The notes below the pieces were generated by a model, which saw only the letters and a program-made list of their open reading frames with translations, had not been told where the DNA came from and ran no database searches. From positions 1 through 18,421 of the forward strand of contig SOJS01000068.1 in the NCBI GenBank assembly GCA_004376435.1: a stretch of DNA of 18,421 nucleotides, in the 5' to 3' direction. Position 1 is the first letter of the stretch. Each line of letters opens with the position of its first letter. A program made the position numbers and the translations under genes. Below are positions 14,867 to 18,421 of this stretch, piece after piece. The DNA is from Dehalococcoidia bacterium (GTDB lineage: Bacteria; Chloroflexota; Dehalococcoidia; Dehalococcoidales; JAUVZE01).

Positions 14867-14920
14867 GTGAAAACTAGCCTAACCAAAAGGGCGTCAAAAT
14901 CTAAGCAAAAGGAGGGATGA
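14867..14920 (+). CDS. Candidate 17-residue basic micro-ORF between rsmH and ftsA
   Basis: A very strong ribosome-binding sequence, AGGAGGAGG (14848-14856), precedes the overlapping codons ATG (14865) and GTG (14867). The ATG is followed at once by TGA, a start-stop. The GTG opens 17 codons reading MKTSLTKRASKSKQKEG. The stop, TGA, lies one base before the ftsA ATG and within its ribosome-binding region, so translation could be coupled. The peptide is lysine-rich with no membrane helix, so it is not an intact FtsL. It could be a coupling leader, a relic of lost dcw genes, or chance. Confidence 0.3.
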   Translation: MKTSLTKRASKSKQKEG

Positions 14921-14921
14921 G

Positions 14922-16133
14922 ATGGCAAAGCGGACTACTTTAACCTCTATCGATGTTGGCACCACTAAAATATGCACCACCATAGCCGATATGAGTGAAA
15001 GGAGCAACGCCCGAATTATTGGGGTAGGCGTTGCTCCATCCAGTGGGCTGCACAAAGGCTTAGTGGTCAACATCAACGAAGCCAAAGAGACGATTCGCGA
15101 ATCGGTGAGGAAAGCTGAGCAAGCCAGCAACTACAAGGTAGAATCAGCCTTTGTCGGCGTCACCGGAAGGCATGTCTCCTCAATAAATAATCGTGGGGTG
15201 GTTGCCATTACCCGTAATGACCGTCTGGTACGCCGGGATGACCTGAGGCGAGTATTGCAAAGTGCCCGCAGCATTAAGGTTCCCAGTGATAGAAAGCTGA
15301 TTCATGTCATACCGCGTGGTTACGCTGTTGACGGTCAGCCGGGTATCAAAAATCCGGTAGGAATGCACGGCTTCCGCCTAGATGTGGAGACGCACATCAT
15401 CACGGCGGCAGTAACCTCCGTCCAGAACCTGATAAAGTGCATCCATGGGGTCGGCATAGAAATTGAGGACCTCATTCTTGAACCCCTGGCCAGTAGTGAG
15501 GCGGTGCTGAGTGAAGATGAGAAGCAGGTAGGCACTATCCTGGCTGATATTGGTGGCGGCACCACTGATATCGCTATCTTCAAGGACGGCAGCATCTGGC
15601 ACACTTCTATCCTGCCGGTAGCTGGCTATCAAATCACCAGGGATATTGCTATTGGGCTGGGGCTACCTTTTGATGTCGCCGAGGAGATGAAGAAAAGGTA
15701 TGGCAGCGCTATGCCGGTTTATGAGAGCAAGGTAGATACTCCAAGCACAATATCAGAAGACGGGCATGGCGTCTCCTACCAAGACCTGTGTGACATTGTC
15801 CGGGCTCGGGTGGAAGAAATCATAAGGCTTATCCTGCTGGAGTTGCCACGCTCTGAATATGAAACCTTAGTCCCCGGTGGACTGGTTCTCACCGGCGGTA
15901 GCGCCAACCTCTCCGGTATTGAAATACTGGGGCGCGACATACTGCAGCTTCCATCGAGGGTAGGTGTGCCGACCAACATGTATGGCATTGCCGATACCCT
16001 TCGTGACCCGGCCTATGCCACCAGTGTTGGTCTCCTGCTCTGGGGGGCTAAGAACAAAGGGCTGCAGACCTGGAAAACTCGCCGATTCAGTCTCAGGCAC
16101 TTCGTTTCGCGAATTAGAAACCTGTTCCGTTAA
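14922..16133 (+). CDS. ftsA: Cell division protein FtsA
   Basis: A 403-residue actin-like FtsA. Nucleotide-binding motifs of the actin fold are present: SIDVGTTKICTTIAD near the N-terminus, LADIGGGTTDIAIF around residues 207-220, and VLTGGSANLSGI near 324. The SHS2 (1C) domain covers roughly 85-165. The C-terminus ends in a basic amphipathic helix (about 387-403, RRFSLRHFVSRIRNLFR), the membrane-targeting sequence that anchors FtsZ filaments. ATG 14922 has AAGGAGGG five bases upstream. ftsZ follows after 31 bp. In this cluster ftsA comes directly after rsmH, without the peptidoglycan genes normally between them. Confidence 0.95.
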   Translation: MAKRTTLTSIDVGTTKICTTIADMSERSNARIIGVGVAPSSGLHKGLVVNINEAKETIRESVRKAEQASNYKVESAFVGVTGRHVSSINNRGVVAITRNDRLVRRDDLRRVLQSARSIKVPSDRKLIHVIPRGYAVDGQPGIKNPVGMHGFRLDVETHIITAAVTSVQNLIKCIHGVGIEIEDLILEPLASSEAVLSEDEKQVGTILADIGGGTTDIAIFKDGSIWHTSILPVAGYQITRDIAIGLGLPFDVAEEMKKRYGSAMPVYESKVDTPSTISEDGHGVSYQDLCDIVRARVEEIIRLILLELPRSEYETLVPGGLVLTGGSANLSGIEILGRDILQLPSRVGVPTNMYGIADTLRDPAYATSVGLLLWGAKNKGLQTWKTRRFSLRHFVSRIRNLFR

Positions 16134-16164
16134 GGGAAAAAAGTGGTAAAGAAAGGAGGAGGAG

Positions 16165-17295
16165 ATGGCAAAAACAAGTTTTGTTCCCAACCCAGCCAAG
16201 ATTAAGGTTATCGGCTTAGGTGGTGGTGGCTGTAATGCCGTTACCCGTATGGTTAGAGAGGAAATCCAAGGCGTTGAGTTTATCGCCATGAATACCGATG
16301 CCCAAGCCCTGAGCATTACTGAAGCCCCAACCCGCATCCAGATCGGAGAGAAGCTAACCAAAGGGCTGGGGGTAGGTGGTGACCATGCCATGGGTCTGAA
16401 AGCAGCTGAGGAAAGCCGTGATGAACTCCAAGAGCTCATATCAGGGGCTGACATGGTGTTCATCACCTGCGGCATGGGTGGTGGCACCGGCACCGGCGCT
16501 GCCCCCGTTATTGCCGAAATCGGCAAGCAGAGCGGCGCCCTGACCATCGCCGTCGTCACCAAACCATTTAGCTTTGAGGGTACCAACCGCTGTAGGGTGG
16601 CTGATGAGGGTATTGCCCGTCTTTTGGGCAAGGTTGATACCCTGATTATCATCCCTAATGACCGCCTGCTTGACCTCTGTGACCAGAGGACGGGCGTGGA
16701 CAACGCCTTTAAGATGGCTGACGATGTGCTCCGCCATGGCGTTCAGGCTATCGCTGAGGTTATCACCGTTCCCGGGCTGATTAACCTTGACTTCGCCGAT
16801 GTCAAGTCGGTGATGAAGAATGCCGGTCCGGCATGGATGTCCGTAGGCAGAGGGTCAGGCCAAAAACGAGCCGTAGATGCAGCTAAGGAAGCCCTGGCCA
16901 GCCCCTTACTGGATGTTTCCATTGACGGGTCAAAGGGTGTGCTGTTCAATATTGTTGGTAGCAGTAGCCTCACCCTGTTTGAGGTTAAGGAGGCAGCTGA
17001 GGTTATCAAGCAAGCAGTAGCCCCGGAGGCCAACATCATCTTCGGCGTGGCTCATGACCCGGCCATGGATAAAGAGGTAAGGATTACCCTAATTGCTACT
17101 GGATTTACCTCCAAGATAGGGCTGCCCGGTGAAGACCAGGAAGAGGAGCTTACCCAACTGCTTAAGGGCTTGAAGAGTGAGGACGAGCTGGATGTTCCCT
17201 CCTTCCTGCGCCGCCCTCTTTTCAGCCATCGGCGCCAGGCACTAGCTGGCTCGGATAAACTGGTTAAAACGCCCTTACGCGCTCCGGGGCAGTAG
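16165..17295 (+). CDS. ftsZ: Cell division GTPase FtsZ
   Basis: A 376-residue FtsZ. The tubulin signature GGGTGTG (105-111) binds GTP, and the T7 loop NLDFADVKSVM (207-217) supplies the catalytic acids. The G-box GLGGGGCNAV (17-26) and MNTDAQAL (42-49) are typical. The C-terminal linker is short (about 26 residues) and leads to a conserved FtsA-binding peptide, ELDVPSFLRR (341-350). A further 26-residue basic tail follows, longer than in most relatives. FtsZ polymerises into the division ring. The ATG lies 5 bases after AAGGAGG. It is the last gene before a strong terminator. Confidence 0.97.
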   Translation: MAKTSFVPNPAKIKVIGLGGGGCNAVTRMVREEIQGVEFIAMNTDAQALSITEAPTRIQIGEKLTKGLGVGGDHAMGLKAAEESRDELQELISGADMVFITCGMGGGTGTGAAPVIAEIGKQSGALTIAVVTKPFSFEGTNRCRVADEGIARLLGKVDTLIIIPNDRLLDLCDQRTGVDNAFKMADDVLRHGVQAIAEVITVPGLINLDFADVKSVMKNAGPAWMSVGRGSGQKRAVDAAKEALASPLLDVSIDGSKGVLFNIVGSSSLTLFEVKEAAEVIKQAVAPEANIIFGVAHDPAMDKEVRITLIATGFTSKIGLPGEDQEEELTQLLKGLKSEDELDVPSFLRRPLFSHRRQALAGSDKLVKTPLRAPGQ

Positions 17296-17341
17296 TTAGC
17301 TCCGGTAAAGTGGTCGGTTAGGCAGAAAGCATTAAGCCGGC

Positions 17342-17378
17342 AAGGGCTGTAGTGCTCTAAGAGCACTACAGCCCTTTT
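17342..17378 (+). terminator. Strong intrinsic terminator after ftsZ
   Basis: A perfect 16-bp stem (17342-17357 with 17361-17376; the arms begin AAGGGCTGTAG and end CTACAGCCCTT) has a TAA loop and leads into TTTT. This should end transcription of the mraZ-rsmH-ftsA-ftsZ cluster and isolate nrdR. The reverse strand lacks a T-run, so it is one-directional. Confidence 0.88.
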
Positions 17379-17404
17379 GTCTGCCCCAACCTTCCAAACA
17401 GGGC

Positions 17405-17433
17405 TTGACAAACACTATATATTGTGTTAAGAT
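17405..17433 (+). promoter_or_regulatory. Promoter of the nrdR-nrdJ operon
   Basis: A perfect -35 box TTGACA (17405-17410) and a weaker -10 box TAAGAT (17428-17433) are separated by 17 bp. The spacer is almost entirely the first NrdR box, so a bound repressor would directly compete with RNA polymerase. The predicted start is near 17440. Confidence 0.7.
17412..17427. promoter_or_regulatory. NrdR box 1 (perfect match)
   Basis: ACACTATATATTGTGT matches the published NrdR-box consensus ACACWATATATWGTGT at all 16 positions. It sits between the -35 and -10 boxes of the nrdR promoter. NrdR binds such sites as a multimer when dATP is bound and represses ribonucleotide reductase genes. Confidence 0.9.
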
Positions 17434-17442
17434 AGCATCTCT

Positions 17443-17458
17443 ACACAATATAGAGAGG
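17443..17458. promoter_or_regulatory. NrdR box 2 (partial match)
   Basis: ACACAATATAGAGAGG matches the NrdR-box consensus at 13 of 16 positions, with the left half intact. It starts 31 bp after box 1, leaving a 15-bp gap. This is three helical turns and the spacing typical of paired NrdR boxes. It overlaps the predicted start region and the nrdR ribosome-binding sequence. Confidence 0.75.
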
Positions 17459-17466
17459 GTTTGGCG

Positions 17467-18030
17467 ATGAATTGCCCTTATTGCGGCTTCCATGATTCGC
17501 ATGTGATAGACTCCCGTGAGGTAAACGACGGCATACGCCGCCGGCGCCAGTGCCTTGGCTGTGACTCGCGTTTCACCACCTACGAGCGGATACAGCCAAC
17601 AAGCCTCTTTTTGATTAAGAAAGACGAGAGGCGAGAGGAATTTAACCGCGACAAACTGCTAACTGGTATGCGCAAAGCCTGTGAAAAAAGGCCACTGCCA
17701 GCCGGTGCTATTGAAAAGCTAGCTGACGATATAGAGGCTCAGCTTTACCAGCTGGGCAGGTCAGAGGTGCCGAGTGCTGTCGTCGGTGATATGGTAATGG
17801 AAAGGCTAAAGAACCTGGACTACATTGCCTATATCCGCTTTGCCAGCGTCTACCGCCAGTTTGCTGACATCACCGCCCTGAAAGAGGAGGTAGATACCCT
17901 GCTCAGCGCGGAAGCCAAATCACCCCGGCCGGTTTCTCAGCTACCTCTTCTCCCCGATGAAAGTTTAGGAAAGATAGCTAAAAGTAATAGAAGCCGAAGA
18001 AGACAGAAAAGCAAGGTCGGTAAAAACTAG
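17467..18030 (+). CDS. nrdR: Transcriptional repressor NrdR
   Basis: A 187-residue NrdR. An N-terminal zinc ribbon has four cysteines (C3, C6, C29, C32) in CPYCGF and QCLGCDSRF. An ATP-cone domain covers about 47-137 (from SLFLIKKDERREEFNRDKL to VYRQFADI) and senses ATP/dATP. It represses ribonucleotide reductase genes when dATP is high. The usual length is about 150; here a basic, low-complexity tail of about 40 residues (148-187) is added. I chose ATG 17467 because MNCPYCG is the standard N-terminus and AGGG is 7 bases upstream. The promoter with two NrdR boxes indicates autoregulation together with the downstream reductase. Confidence 0.95.
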   Translation: MNCPYCGFHDSHVIDSREVNDGIRRRRQCLGCDSRFTTYERIQPTSLFLIKKDERREEFNRDKLLTGMRKACEKRPLPAGAIEKLADDIEAQLYQLGRSEVPSAVVGDMVMERLKNLDYIAYIRFASVYRQFADITALKEEVDTLLSAEAKSPRPVSQLPLLPDESLGKIAKSNRSRRRQKSKVGKN

Positions 18031-18044
18031 CCCTGGAGATGGAA

Positions 18045-18421
18045 ATGGGGTCAGCTAACCAATCAAAAAAGAAACAACTAACACCCATAAAACGCACCCA
18101 GATTGCCCGAGCTATCTTTGCTGATGCTGAGTCAATGGGCTTGCGTGATCGAGACAAGATTGAGTGGCTCACCAGCCGGGTGATTGAGCGGCTGGAAAAA
18201 CCACGCACCCTGCCGGGAATGGAGCACCTGGTGCCGGAGAAGAGCCGTGTGCCCAAACGACTGCCCACCGACTCTGAAATCCAAGCCATGGTGAAGGAAA
18301 TCCTGACTGCAAAAGAGCCAACTAAACGAGAGGAGGCAAAGCCAGTGACAGAACCAACCACTACCGCCAAATCAGAAGTAACCCAGCGTGCCTCTGGCAT
18401 TAACCTTACCCAAAACGCCCT
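18045..18421 (+). CDS. nrdJ: Class II (B12-dependent) ribonucleotide reductase, N-terminal part only
   Basis: The open frame runs off the window after 125 codons. It has an N-terminal extension of about 115 residues with a helical, charged first part (RTQIARAIFADAESMG, WLTSRVIERLEKP) and a Pro/Thr/Glu-rich linker. It ends in GINLTQNA, which resembles the L(T/S)xNA start of the class II reductase N-terminal domain. Together with the preceding nrdR and NrdR boxes this points to NrdJ, which makes deoxynucleotides using adenosylcobalamin. I chose ATG 18045, with GGAG six bases upstream; ATG 18039 has no spacing from that GGAG. The catalytic region is not visible, so class II is inferred. Confidence 0.7.
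   Translation, partial: MGSANQSKKKQLTPIKRTQIARAIFADAESMGLRDRDKIEWLTSRVIERLEKPRTLPGMEHLVPEKSRVPKRLPTDSEIQAMVKEILTAKEPTKREEAKPVTEPTTTAKSEVTQRASGINLTQNA

Noticed and set aside
16134..16164. Possible internal promoter between ftsA and ftsZ
   Set aside because: The 31-bp gap holds only a purine-rich Shine-Dalgarno (AAGGAGGAGGAG); no -10/-35 pair is visible.

Overview
This 18.4 kb window is ordinary bacterial chromosome, densely coded with mostly housekeeping genes. Its content best fits the Dehalococcoidia (Chloroflexota). The clues are a NurA-type nuclease, a short division cluster (mraZ-rsmH-ftsA-ftsZ) with no peptidoglycan genes in it, and an nrdR gene directly followed by what looks like a B12-dependent (class II) ribonucleotide reductase. 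The assignment comes from gene content and order, not from a search. I see no phage, IS element, CRISPR array, tRNA or rRNA.

Layout. Positions 1-91 hold a terminator hairpin and a second, REP-like hairpin. On the minus strand lies nurA (92-1282). Divergent from it on the plus strand are a LysE-family exporter (1392-2003) and a zinc-dependent deacetylase (2039-3070). Converging on these from the right is a four-gene minus-strand operon, cca-secD-secF-CDF transporter (7712-3067), with a near-consensus promoter at 7747-7775. Next is an XRE-type regulator (8247-7849) whose promoter spacer is filled by a perfect 18-bp palindrome. A 334-bp gap (8248-8581) also contains a fully consensus plus-strand promoter and a possible 25-codon ORF. 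A second minus-strand operon, mogA-trmD-rplS-priA-def, runs from 13169 down to 8582.

From 13258 to the end everything reads rightward. mraZ has a TTGACA promoter followed by 10-bp-phased TGG repeats that look like MraZ boxes. rsmH, ftsA and ftsZ follow, and a strong intrinsic terminator closes the cluster at 17342-17378. nrdR then starts under a promoter carrying two NrdR boxes 31 bp apart, and is followed after 14 bp by the N-terminal part of the reductase, which runs off the window.

The genes cover tRNA maturation and modification (cca, trmD), the ribosome (rplS, rsmH), nascent-protein processing (def), membrane protein export (secDF), replication restart (priA), molybdopterin maturation (mogA), division (mraZ, ftsA, ftsZ) and deoxynucleotide supply (nrdR, nrdJ). 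I found no clearly new multi-gene system. The best candidates for a second look are regulatory or fine-scale: the XRE operator-promoter, the consensus promoter with its micro-ORF, the SD/start-stop micro-ORF ahead of ftsA, an Asp-to-Asn change at a proton-relay position of SecF, and cysteine clusters in NurA and the CDF transporter.
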